A DNA stretch of 51,973 nucleotides from Gamarada debralockiae (lineage: Eukaryota > Ascomycota > Leotiomycetes > Helotiales > Hyphodiscaceae): assembly GCA_002803225.1 (NCBI GenBank), contig NXFV01000049.1, forward strand, positions 1 to 51,973. Direction: 5' to 3'. Position numbers and translations under genes: made by a program. Under the pieces are notes generated by a model. The model made no database searches. It was not told the origin of the DNA and saw only the letters and a list, made by a program, of their open reading frames with translations. Positions 11,172 through 21,236 of this stretch are shown piece after piece. Each line of letters opens with the position of its first letter. Within the stretch, counting starts at the first letter, position 1.

Positions 11172-12379
11172 CTACTCAGCACCATTGCCAGCCTCCGCAA
11201 AACCCACCCCAAAGTATTTCTTACCTTGTTTATGACTTCTTGCCTTTTGGCTTTGGAATGATGGCTGGGATGTCCGAGGTGAAGGTGCTGATTGTAAAAG
11301 TTTTGGGAGTCGATTATATCCAATTGACTTTCTTCCTTGTCTGGCTAAGACAAAACCCTGGATGTTTAGTTGCTCTGACTGATGTTGAGCAGATAGAGGA
11401 TCAGCCAATTAGTTAATGGCTGAGTGAAGTCACTTAAAGTGTATTGTACTATAGATATCATAAATTTTCCTTGTGAATATATAAGTCGTCCACTTATCTT
11501 TACTCTGATCGTTCGTGATATTAAACTCTTTAATAGAGTAGTGATAGACAAGGTCTCGTCTTCATCAATGACAGGATAATAACCATAGATCCTTACAGTC
11601 TCATGGTCATGCGAAACGGAAAATGAGAGAACCTTTTGATTAAGTTCGTGCTGTCAGGACACCTTACAGTACAGATCGACTACTTGTTTAACAACAACAC
11701 TAGAGCTATGAGCATTTTGTCGATCTGTGATATTAAGGCTTTGTTTCTACATTTTATCTCTTACTATAAGATACAGAAAGCGTATCTAAGCCGTAGCTAA
11801 GAAAAGTGTACCTTTTTACCCTCTAATGAAAGGCTCTAGCTTCTGAAGCTGGCCCTTTGTAAATATGGCTGGTTTGCATCTAGCAGAGTAATCGGGTTAA
11901 GGTACACGGCCATCCCACTTCTGGTTGATGTGATCTACTATAGATTCTAAATGTTCTTCGCCGTAGGCACATAGGACTTCTACAGAAGGAACAAGAAGCG
12001 GCAAAATATCTCGTATGACCTTTGCCTCATTTTCGTTAAGAAGCCTCTCGCAAGTCTTTTCGAATCGATCGTCTCGAAATAAAGAATCAGGAGAAAGAGG
12101 TTGTTCTGCCTCAAGTAAGGACTTGTAGAGAGCTTGACAAGTATTAGTTATCTCGGGTCTGCCGTCAATGTAAATACCCACTGCTTGAAGGGTCACTTCG
12201 TACAGCCGGCTTCTAGTAGTGGGATTCTTGCTTTTTCTCACTGAACCATCGCTCGTCTCTGATTTCGAAGATAATGACGTCTTCCTCTTGAGCAATGAAT
12301 TCATCCCAGACCAAGGTTTCCCTTCTAAACAACGCGTAATTTCGATGTTACTGTCCTTGATATTGCTAGTATCTTCCAC
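11172..12379 (-). pseudogene. DUF7924-type fungal protein, RIP-like decay
   Basis: The minus strand starts with an open 160-codon block (12379-11897). It contains FRDDRFEKTCERLLNENEA and ILPLLVPSVEVLCAYGEEHL, then stops at TAA 11897-11899 where the family continues with a PDY motif. Homology goes on in the same frame (PDYSARCKPAIFTKGQLQKL, DRQNAHSSSVVVKQVVDLY, VLSFSVSHDHETVRIYGYYP) through stops at about 11816, 11786, 11747 and 11654. Near 11545 the frame shifts and the block KDKWTTYIFTRKIYDIYSTI follows, then stops at 11430-11432 and 11409-11411, then ADPLSAQHQSEQ to about 11172. Several stops sit where Gln or Arg is expected (CAA/CAG/CGA to TAA/TAG/TGA). That fits repeat-induced C-to-T mutation, and the central part is AT-rich. 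The family is common in Pezizomycotina with no firm function known to me. The family name is from memory of its motifs. Confidence 0.75.
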
Positions 12380-13060
12380 ATATGCATGGATGCAGGATAA
12401 TTGTCCTCATACCCGTATACCTCACTGTTTGGCTTTGGCTTCTGGGACAATCGCTATGTAAGCCTGCTCCTTGATACAGACATCTCAATCATCTGCCGAC
12501 AATATTAACTAATCTTTGAACGCCTAGCATACCCACGCGATGCAACATCCTTTCTATATCCGCTTTGCGCACATGGTCAGGCGCTACGTCTGTGCCCTCC
12601 TTTGATATTTAGTCCCTTCCTAATCACCCGCAACCCACCTTCAAACAGTCTGTGCACAAGATACTTGCTCCTAGAATACATCGAGCCAAGCACAGGGTAA
12701 ATGCTCTCTAAGACGTGAGAGAAGCACCGGGAAGAGCCAACCAGGAAGCAAACCTGTTTTAAAGCATGACTCGCTTGATCCTTTCTCTGGTGCATATCCC
12801 TAACCGAGAATAGGCTCCTTCTATTTCCACAACGACGGCATCGTGACGCTCACAAACCGACCCCTCTCTTGCTCAATTATGATACTGGAAAACTACGGCA
12901 TGCCTAGGATAATACAAAGAAGCAATACATACACCTACACTAAGGCTTTCGTATTAGATACGCTCACCATTTATAACAATAACTTCCTCAGCCGAATGCC
13001 GTTTATGACGAGGACGACTGCCGCTTGTAGATGGCTATCAGGACGTTATTACGAGCTGTC
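12380..13060. other. unassigned region between DUF7924 pseudogene and gag fragment
   Basis: The first bases may hold the lost N-terminus of the DUF7924 copy (an open minus-strand frame extends 12 codons upstream of 12379). The remainder probably contains mutated retroelement DNA downstream of the gag fragment. A 72-codon minus frame at 12577-12795 has no recognised motif. I cannot place an element end here. Confidence 0.35.
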
Positions 13061-13909
13061 TCACACCATTTCATCAAGCGGGAACATCATAATAGACCTT
13101 ATGTAGTTTAGCTTACGGATTGTTAGGCTAGGAACTTGTACAACAGTATCTCTAATTGCCTCGCCATCTACACGTAGCTTACCTTTGATCGAAGGAAGCC
13201 ATGTATCGTATTTATGAGACTGGCCGGTGAAATTTTCAGGGTCAAGAATGAATGGTTTCGGACACATAGATTTCGATCGCAAGAGAGTTATTTCGTCGCA
13301 TTGGCGTTGAATTTCGGCCCGCATTTCGGTGAGAGCTATGCGAATCTGGGGGTCCATTGTTTCGTACGAAAGGTAAAAGAAAAAAGAAAAGTGTCAGATT
13401 AGGCTGTGTCATATAGTAAAAGAATGTTAAAAAAGAGCAAGACCAAGAGCTTGATCAAGAGCAGGACAAGAATATGAGCATGAGAATACACAGGAGCTTG
13501 ATACGAACAGCTCCACCCTAAGGGTCTTCTATGTCGCGCAGCACTTCGCAAGTGGCAAACTAAACGGTACTTTATTGACTAGAATAATAGATAAAGAGAG
13601 AAGAGACTCTTCATTTCGATCGGAACTTCATCACGACCGGAAGGAAGAACTCGAACTATGCACAGGCCACATATATCACGTGTCATAGTCGCGTGCCGCA
13701 TGTCAGAACCCAGGAGCGTGACAAGGAAACTATCTAGGTTTATATAAGGCCTTTGTGGGTTTAGAGCTTGAAGGATCTCCTAGCTCTATAGACCTTTGGG
13801 ACCTACAGGGTCCTCAGGGGCTATCACGTGACACTGTACCTTGTCCTTCTACTATCAGTCCTGCGACTGTTGAGCCTAAGGCCTCCAGACCTTACTGTCG
13901 GTCGTAACA
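13061..13909 (-). mobile_element. LTR retrotransposon fragment: 5' LTR plus truncated gag
   Basis: On the minus strand a putative LTR starts TGTTACGACCG at 13909. It contains a TATA-like CTTATATAAACC (complement of about 13739-13750) and an AATAAA-type signal (complement of about 13571-13576), and its inner end lies somewhere near 13500. About 140 nt further an ATG at 13357 opens a 98-codon frame. It begins MDPQIRIALTEMRAEIQRQ and contains PENFTGQSHKYDTWLPSIKG and KLRVDGEAI, typical of the N-terminal part of fungal Gag polyproteins. The frame stops at 13061 and no protease, reverse transcriptase or integrase is visible, so the element is truncated. No matching second LTR was found in the window. 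Superfamily assignment (Copia versus Gypsy) is not possible from gag alone. Confidence 0.65.
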
Positions 13910-13919
13910 TGTAACTCCT

Positions 13920-16255
13920 TCATACGAGAGTGATGACATATCGTTCATCGGGATATTTAGGATTCGACATGACCTCAGCACATGCTACCTCAGCTGTCGC
14001 CGTCCCATGTTCTTCTAACACCTGCAGAAAGGGCTCGTAAAGCTCTTCCTCAAGGCTTTTGTTTCCGTTTTTGTGGAAGTATCCGTTTTTTAGAAGCATC
14101 TGTTTTTGTAGAAGTTGAAGGATCCGATCCTAGAAAATTCGCCTTTGGTGACACCTGTAGCCCGAAGCACAATACCTTCAATCACCAACTCATAAAGCCA
14201 GTCTTTGACTTCATCGCATGTCGCGTGGCCAGTACTGCCACCGAGGAGAGGCAAAAAATAGATTGGTCCATTGCCCTCTTGATATCCATCGTCCAAACAG
14301 TCTATCTGGATGGGAAACTCTTGCTCCTCGCTGCCGGCATGTAACACAATAATAGCGCCTTCTTCAGCCTCCGATTTATTGGATTTCTTTGAGTAAATGA
14401 AGTAGCCGGCCGCCATAGTGGAGCAAGCAAGACGAATTACTCCACTAGTGACCTACCCGAACGGATCATAACCGTATTTTGTCGTACTAGCATCCAAAAC
14501 ATGCGCGTACTTGGTTTCAAGGATCCCCTGCTGCGTTGTATACCAGGTCACTCTTCCATCGACAGCGGCCCAAGACCAAGTCGGTGCTCGCCAAGGTGGT
14601 CGCTTCACGGTGGATTTAGATCCGGAACGGCGCCAGCATAGCTGCTCCTCAACTTGACCCCTCCATAACCCCGCAAGATACTGATCGCCGGTTTCATCAT
14701 ACCCATGCCTTGCGATTCCGGAAAGTGCCGGTAGTTTATCTTTCCCAAAAGTTATATTCGCGGCAGAATAAAGCTGCACGATCTGAAGCCACAGCCATTC
14801 GAATTTACCCTTTCGACGAACGAGCGGGGAGACTAGCTGCTTTGGAAACCCATCTGGCAAGTATTCAGATGCAATCGTCGTCCTGCATTCCCAGAAAGCA
14901 CCTCGATCGCTGAAGTGAATTGTTCGAGGCGGTAGCATTTTCTCTTGCAGTGCCCAGGCTCTAGTTCCCAAATGAGTTTTGAAAGTTGAAAGATCGTAAA
15001 CTTTCATGCTCCGAAAATCTTGTACTCTTTGTCGCCCACCGTCAGTGATTCGAGCTCGAAGCCCGCCACTGAAGTTAGGTGGCTTAAGAAAACAACCTTG
15101 AGTGCTATCGCGAGCGGAGGACGCAGCTATGGTAATGGTTGAGCCACTATAGACTGAGCTCATCAGAGCTGACTCCTTTTGCCAATCGTCTTCACTATTT
15201 TGGATGATGCACAGTGAGTCAATCCATAAGTAATCTAACCCTAATCTTTGTGCGATCTCAATAGCATCCTTGAAGGTGTTAGGGAGTCTCTCAACCGGTA
15301 TTACCTTCATAAACAAGTCTAGGTCCTCTGAAGTGAGCTTGATGACGTTATGAGAACCCCAGCTGTGTGATAAAGTGGCATATCGCGGCCTCTTGGGGCA
15401 TTCTGAAGTTAGTACCAATCGCGGCGATTTGCCAGCAACTGAGACCAGCCTAGTCGGTAGTGTGCCATTATCATTGCTTTTACAGAGTTCATGGCTTTCA
15501 GAGCAAGTCGACAACCAGTTGCTCGCGATATCGAGTACATCAAGCGGGTCATCATAACAATCGGCTTCAAAGTCTCAGCAAGATTGAACCATTATACCGG
15601 TGAAACATGACGCACCTGATGCTGGAAGGAAACATGAATCGATTTTCACTTCAGCGATGCGGCTTGTGCAGACTTTGCCAGGTAAGTTCAGCCACAACAC
15701 TTGGTGTGGATTCGTCCCACAATTTTGAATGGACAAAGATGACATTGCGTTCTCATCGAGATGGTATAAGCGTGCTTCAATCTTGCGAAATGTGTCAAGT
15801 AATTCGCTGTCTTTGAGGCTCTGCAGTAAGAATGCGCAGAATCTACATCCGGAGCGTGTCGAGCCTTCCAATTCAAAAGTGCTACATGACCTCGTGACAG
15901 CGTGCTCCGATCCATCTTCATCTGGGTCGGGCTTCGAATCGTGTTCTCTAGTCGACGAACCACCTAATGTCGGCCAGTTGCCAAACAGATCTTGACATTT
16001 GGCGCAGAATCCTTTCGTGACAAGAGCTTTCGGTGCCGATTCCCGTATTCGTTGTTCAACAAAATCCGCAAGGAGCTCGTCAGAATTCACGACCTGGATG
16101 ACATTGGAACCCTTGAAGAGATTATTGCCATCCACCGCCGCATATTCTTGAAACCATTCTTCGAAGTTCTCCCCTTCAGAGCCGAGCATCTGCGCGACAG
16201 GCTGCCAGCCGTCAGTTCCGACTCCATGATGGGAGGAATCGTAATCGCTACCCAT
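13920..16255 (-). pseudogene. HET-domain (heterokaryon incompatibility) gene with two nonsense codons and one frameshift
   Basis: One long minus-strand frame runs from ATG 16255. It encodes an N-terminal cysteine motif (FCAKCQDLFGNW, SGCRFCAFLLQSL), then TGA at 15575-15577, then the HET core: RYATLSHSWGS, LGLDYLWIDSLCIIQNSEDD and RAWALQEKMLPPRTIHFSDR. A TAG follows at 14453-14455, placed where the family reads DPFGQ, and the C-terminal block resumes in the same frame (GPIYFLPLLGG, LVIEGIVLRATG). Near 14091 one base is missing from a tandem repeat. The remaining 54 or so codons continue in the shifted frame to TGA 13920-13922 (for example EEHGTATAEVACAEVMS). Undamaged, the product would be about 770 residues, a normal HET length. 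HET proteins trigger cell death when unlike strains fuse. The lesions are few, so inactivation looks recent, or one allele is broken in this strain. Ending by splicing is unlikely because no usable introns span the stops. Confidence 0.85.
14062..14114. repeat. three-unit 18-bp tandem repeat inside the HET gene
   Basis: Units at 14062-14079, 14080-14096 and 14097-14114 are variants of an 18-mer that encodes F-Y/H-K-N-G/R-x on the minus strand. The middle unit has 17 bases. Restoring one base puts the upstream and downstream coding parts in one frame, so this is the site of the HET frameshift. Confidence 0.75.
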
Positions 16256-17209
16256 GTTTAGAGGCTTTGGGCCAAAATGATTCCAATCCTTGGGTGAGTA
16301 CCACAGTACGAAGCAGCGGCCCAAACAAAAGTGTTGATGCTTCGGTCAAGTATCGTGAGTTCTACGGATGTAAATCTAATTTAAGTTTTGCGCTTCAGCT
16401 AACCCTATGAGGCCTAGCGCCTATGGCTAAGGCTCAACAAAAGTCGAGACACGCTAATGAAAGGCAGTGATTCCTGGCCCCCTAACCCAATATGTAAGCG
16501 GTGTGCCCAGGATCGTGTCGGAGCGGAAATCCCCGTTATTGTGACTGATTGGCTAGAGATCACGTGAGGATCACGCGGAATAAGCGAGCACTTAGCGTAT
16601 GCTAAGTATATACTGTCAAAGCTCAGGCAGGGTAGGAAAAAAAAAGCGTAATTTACTAGCGTGTTTTTCTACCCTGGATGAACTGTAAACTCATCGGAAT
16701 ATAAGCATGGATGACCAAAGAATCCATCTGCCTTGATCCAAAGTATTGTTTCATTCGATCTTAGTGACATCTCTGATGAGTTTTGTGACGAGTGTAATGC
16801 TCCCATGACTTGTGACAGTATTCGAAGTTTGGAATTCCGGTCGTTGATGTGAAGCTTATGAGCTGGCTTCTTGTTATATATAAGCACATCAATCCTCTAG
16901 AACATAGTACCAATTGAGCAGTTCCAACATTCTCCTCTCTTCCAATACGCCCATGGACCTTTAAATCGTGCAACCTATCCTTTGACGACTACGCGTCAAC
17001 GAAGTTTAAAGGCAATTGCCTACCCCAGAATGGCTCCGCATCTTGCAGAGTTGCAACACGCGCTGACTTGCGATATGATCGCCTGTAAGACTTTAAGGCT
17101 AACCAGATAGCATGAGGGCACAAGATAGCTGCGCCAACTAAAGAGCTCGATAGCTCATCGAGGAGACTACTGATCATAGCAAAGACAAGTCCATCAATTG
17201 TTTACTAGT
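16256..17209. other. HET upstream region and intergenic DNA
   Basis: The first 250 bases are the HET promoter side. A perfect short palindrome CTTAGCGTATGCTAAG lies near 16592-16607. Minus-strand frames of 62-72 codons at 16669-17177 include one starting MISSLLDELSSSLVGAA (16989-17177), directly downstream of the ISG12-like gene; it has no recognised family and may be chance. Confidence 0.4.
16628..16676. repeat. 49-bp inverted repeat (possible MITE relic)
   Basis: CAGGGTAG at 16628-16635 is the exact reverse complement of CTACCCTG at 16669-16676. The pairing extends inward through A5/T5 with one mismatch. The spacer is about 20 bp. It could be a tiny terminal-inverted-repeat element or a simple hairpin; no convincing target-site duplication is visible. 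Confidence 0.4.
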
Positions 17210-17682
17210 CTACACTGCACTACGGCCTGCTACGCCAGAGTACGCCATAACAGCAGCCCCCGAAATCAGCCCCCAAGCCTGCGTTATCCCATTAACAGTA
17301 GCAACTCCATATCCTCCCATTGCTGCACTCTGCAAATATGCAAACGCGGTATGTGCCCCGACATTCCCTAGTATCGACTGAAGCCAAGCCGCGACGGTGC
17401 CTGATATGATTCCAAAAAATTCAGTCTCGATCTTTCCGTGAACCACAACTGTGATTACTCACCAGCGACAGGGCCTGAAGCCCCAAAACCCATCGTTGCG
17501 AGGAGAGGGCCGGTAAGAGCAGCAGGCGTAAAGATCAGAATGCCGTTAGTAAAAAGGAAAGCGGTTTGTCCGGGGTGGGCGGTAATCCATCTGTGGACGA
17601 CGGCAGGGACATTTGTGATGCTGATTCGAAACACTTGGCTCTGCGCAATGCTGACGACTTGTTGGATGCCTTGTAGACTCAT
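17210..17682 (-). CDS. IFI6/IFI27 (ISG12)-like small membrane protein
   Basis: Two exons on the minus strand, 17463-17682 and 17210-17400, flank a 62-nt intron (GTGAGT donor, ATATCAG acceptor) and give 136 residues. The central and C-terminal parts are Gly/Ala-rich hydrophobic helices (NGILIFTPAALTGPLLATMG, GNVGAHTAFAYLQSAAMGGY), which is the pattern of the ISG12/IFI6 family found in animals and many filamentous fungi. Splicing produces the characteristic GPVAGTVAAWLQS junction. The family sits in mitochondrial or ER membranes in animals; the fungal role is not established. The N-terminal 40 residues are less hydrophobic and could be a targeting region. The gene appears intact. Confidence 0.75.
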
Positions 17683-19157
17683 CGCGTTGATACAGTTACA
17701 GGATAGTAGTATGAGGCTAAGAACGGAAGAAGAAAGGGCCTGATCTGGTCTTGCCCACGAGGCTTTGGCCGTAGCTCGGCCCCGGATTAAATATTTTCCA
17801 TCTACCTACAAAAGAGACAACTCACGATACTGAATAAAGTCTCATGATCCTGTGTCTCGATCACTGAAGTTTCAGTTTCTCCTTTTAGTCACATCAAGAT
17901 TCTTTGAGCGGCATAGGCTTCGCAAAGTACTCATTTTCATGATAGAGTACGTTCGAATGTATGATTGAACTATACATTGTTAGTAATGAACGTTCATCAT
18001 TGGCAAAACAAGCGAGAGCAAAATCAGCTACGTACAAGGATTAGCTCATAAAAGTGGGGCCGAACTTTTATGAGAGAGTGTTTGGGAAGAAAGCCAGTTT
18101 CGGGTTCTACTGTAGAAAGAAGCCGGTTTCGCAGCTCGCTGTATCTTAATCAGTGTCTCTGTTATATGATTCGTACAGTCTTCTGTGAAACTTGGCGTGC
18201 CGTTTGGTTTTGGGATATCTTCCTTTAGTATTCGTTGCAAGCTCGTGGATGTAAAGTGGATTATTGGTAAAATCAAGACAAAGTTATCAAAGCCTCCTCC
18301 AATAATACCCGGTGATGGCGCAAAGTGGTATCAAATTTCGAACGGCAAGAGAATCGAGATGTCAAAATGTTTCAGCTTCCCACCAAAACCCTTCGAAACC
18401 CTTCCACTAGCCAACATCTCCAAAAATTCTCGCAAAGAGTTCCTAAGCTCACTTATTATCAGCATAAATTCAATCCGGCGTCAACCCCATCGGCTCTGTA
18501 ACCACCCACCCACGAAAACCCCTAAATGAACAGGCCTGGTGCCCGCCCTTAGACCTAAACCCCGTAACACATCTTTATTTCCCGGCTCTTTACTCCCGTT
18601 TACTCACACTTTGATCTTTTGCTCTGTAGCTGGGTAGCCTCGTTTTGATAGGTAGAGTTTGAGATGTGAGACTGTGGTTTTATCGTTGATTGTTACGGGA
18701 GGTAGTTAAGACTGTCGAGTAATCGTAGTTTGAATGCTTTCCTATTGGATGGGAGGCCATGGTGTGCGATGATGTTTAAACGGGTTTGGAATTAAGCGAG
18801 GAAATCGATTTGCTTCTTATTGCTTCGTTTGGAAGTTCGGGCAGGGAGAAGGGTTTTTGAAGCAAAGAAATATGACGGAGATGAACAAAGATTCGATACC
18901 CAGGTCTCCCACAAGAGGCCTCGAATACGCAGAACAAAGAAGAGGAAGAAGCTAAAATATCTCGGACCATGGACCTCTGGAAAGGGTCTCCACCACACCC
19001 AGCAGGAAACGATAAAGGATTGAATCTTGGCTGGAGGGTATATTCACATGTCAAGATCCTCTCCCAGTCTCTCTACTCAACAATATCTCTCATTTCCAGC
19101 TGCTCCAAGTGACCACTGATCACGTGCCTCTCAAGCTCACAATACCGTACACTGAAC
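17683..19157. other. intergenic region
   Basis: About 1.5 kb holds several short competing frames (18046-18276 minus, 18185-18529 plus, 18776-19054 minus), none with motifs. No repeat longer than a few bases stands out. The left end should contain the promoter of the ISG12-like gene and the right end the terminator of the GlcG-like gene. Confidence 0.4.
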
Positions 19158-19847
19158 CTACAACTTAGCCTTCAAGGTCCCTCCATCTTTAAATATTTTG
19201 TTCAACGCATCGACACCTGCCTGCACGACTTGTTGATCCTGGGCTGGCGTCCCGGTGCTTGCGCCGATACCGCCAACGAGCTCTCCCTTCGCGTTCACAA
19301 TGGGAAGGCCGCCACCGAAGGTCGTGAATCGGCCTCCGTTTGTGTTGCCAAGTCTATATGCAATTGGTTAGGATTTAAATCCTAGAGTTTAGAGACATAT
19401 GGAAGTGAGACCAGGGGAGTGGAGGAGAGCAAATTAGACAAGGATTGCATACCCATAAGCGGGTCCACCAGGCCAGACAGCCTCCTTGTATAGATGCGTG
19501 CCTTGCCTGTGCCCGGCAGCTGTGAAAGCTTTATCTATTGCGATACTAATGCTAGTGATTTTCGCACCAGGCATGCGTGAGAAGTGGAGGAGATGGGTCT
19601 AGGTAATTTGTCAGCAAAGATTTCAATCAAAATTCGCAGTCAAGAGGTTGAGCAATCCAAGTGAAATTAAAAGAATAGAGCTAGCGAAAAGGCCGTCAGG
19701 GATATCAAACGAGAAACGTACCGAAGCATCAACAACAGCAATATTCATACCCAAGCCCATCTCACGTGCTTTTGCCTCGGCAGCAGCGATAGCGATTTTC
19801 GCACCAGCAAGGGTGAGGCTTTCACTGGATTGAGTTATAGAAGACAT
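19158..19847 (-). CDS. GlcG/HbpS-like (DUF336) protein
   Basis: Three minus-strand exons, 19722-19847, 19453-19598 and 19158-19353, give 155 residues. Introns of 123 and 99 nt have GTACGT and GTATGC donors and TAG acceptors. The sequence follows the GlcG/HbpS fold: an N-terminal helix (LAGAKIAIAAAEAKAREMG), the strand NIAVVDAS, then HLLHFSRMPGA, then GPAYGLGNTNGGRFTTFGGG and a Gly-rich C-terminal part VGGIGASTGTPAQDQQVVQA. Bacterial members bind haem or are linked to glycolate use; fungal members are mostly uncharacterised. No signal peptide is seen, so a cytosolic location is likely. The length matches single-domain family members and all splice phases agree, so the gene looks functional. 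Confidence 0.85.
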
Positions 19848-20507
19848 TGCGGCTGAAAATACAAAGAAAAAGTACGAGTGGGGTTGAACGACGGTGAGAT
19901 GATAGGATGGAGGCGAGTGGGATGAAATAGGAGAGAGGGAAATTTGGCGCGGGTTGAGGACGTCATTGGTTCACCCGCCTGTTTGCCGAGGGGGAAAGGA
20001 GAGATGTGGAAGCCTCAGGCAGCAACATTGATGAACTTTTGACGACAAGGAATTCGTGGGGAAGAGAAGAGAGTGGGGAGAAGAGATGAAACAGTACGAT
20101 ATGGATAAGGCAGTCGAAATTCAATATTAAGACAATTTGAGCAGTCAACTGATTTGAAGGATTGTTTTCAAATCCTCAAATACGAGGCAATACGAAGCTA
20201 CTCAATCGCTGTCGATCGAAATCCACTAAACGCCAAAAATCGCGGGTCTATTCTTAGCTGCGCATCCTGACGCGATCTCGGCTTCATCCTGAATCCCAGC
20301 CCCCGCCCTGCAGCACCTCAATCCACCAGCCCACCCTACTCAATCCCAACGACATTCATTCAATTTATCTAATCATTTCACTCCTCCGCATCCTCACGAA
20401 CATCAAACCCCAATCGCGCGGCCGACACATCTACCTCCCACTCTCACTTCCAACGAACCTTTATCGCCACGATCACGATAACCTCAAAGAACGGGTACGA
20501 AGACACA
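19848..20507. other. divergent promoter region between the GlcG-like and RNR-inhibitor genes
   Basis: The two genes are transcribed away from each other across 660 bp. The right half is C/T-rich (20280-20500), typical of fungal 5' leaders. An ACGCGA hexamer near 20269 resembles half of an MCB cell-cycle element, but a single hit is not evidence of control. Confidence 0.4.
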
Positions 20508-21236
20508 ATGTCCTCCCACCACCAGGCCAAACGCCCCTACGCTGGCTCCCAACCCTCCATAACATCCTACTTCCCCCCAACCTCGCCCACCTCCCAGCCC
20601 TCCTACACAATCACGCCCCAATCCCTCAACGATACGCGATCGCCCGCCCTCCCAGCAACCGTCCAGTCGAACCTCCTATCCGTCGGCATGCGCGTGCGCA
20701 AATCTGTACCTGAAGGCTATAAGACTGGTACCTATTCCGCTTTTACTTTATTTCAAGATACGCCTCAAGATACGCCACCTGTACATGGAGGAGGAAGCGG
20801 GGGCGAGGTGAAAAGAGTGGGAACTAGACCGCGAGCGAGGGAGTTGACGCCGTTTTGTGGACTGATGAAGGTGGGAGGGATGGCGCAGCAGTGGGGGATT
20901 TATAATAGTGAGGAGGAAGATGCTATTGAGGAAGACAACACGCCGGTTTTGAGCCAAGGAAGTACGGCGTCGAATGCGAGCACGGTGAGCTTTGCGGGTG
21001 CGGGAGGAGCGAATAAGCGGCGATTTGATTTGGAAGATGAGGAAGAGGATGAAGGCAAGGCAGTGTTTGGATTGGGTGGGAGAGCGATTGCGGTTCCTAG
21101 ACGGATGAAGAAGACTATAGAGAAAGCGGTTAGGGTTGTGGGACAGGAGAATGTGGGGGACGTTGATTTCGAGGATGCGGAGTTTTTGGATTATGGATTA
21201 GTTAGTGATGGAGATGAGGAGATGGATGGTGTTTGA
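20508..21236 (+). CDS. Spd1/Dif1-type ribonucleotide reductase inhibitor
   Basis: A single 242-codon exon. Residues 14-21 read QPSITSYF, a perfect PCNA-interacting PIP box (Q-x-x-I-x-x-Y-F). Residues 52-73 (around QSNLLSVGMRVRKSVPEGYK) match the RNR_inhib core shared by S. pombe Spd1 and budding yeast Dif1/Hug1. The middle is basic and low complexity and the C-terminus is acidic (DLEDEEEDEG, DGDEEMDGV), implying disorder. Such proteins restrain dNTP synthesis by binding or relocating RNR subunits, and Spd1 is destroyed on PCNA through CRL4-Cdt2 in S phase and after damage. The start at 20508 follows a C-rich leader and keeps the PIP box near the N-terminus. No intron is needed. It is intact and probably essential-pathway related. 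Confidence 0.8.
   Translation: MSSHHQAKRPYAGSQPSITSYFPPTSPTSQPSYTITPQSLNDTRSPALPATVQSNLLSVGMRVRKSVPEGYKTGTYSAFTLFQDTPQDTPPVHGGGSGGEVKRVGTRPRARELTPFCGLMKVGGMAQQWGIYNSEEEDAIEEDNTPVLSQGSTASNASTVSFAGAGGANKRRFDLEDEEEDEGKAVFGLGGRAIAVPRRMKKTIEKAVRVVGQENVGDVDFEDAEFLDYGLVSDGDEEMDGV

Noticed and set aside
15560..15610. Intron removing the HET stop at 15575
   Set aside because: The only GT...AG pair spanning it is about 33 nt and lacks a good donor; the frame is already continuous across the stop, so a nonsense change is simpler.
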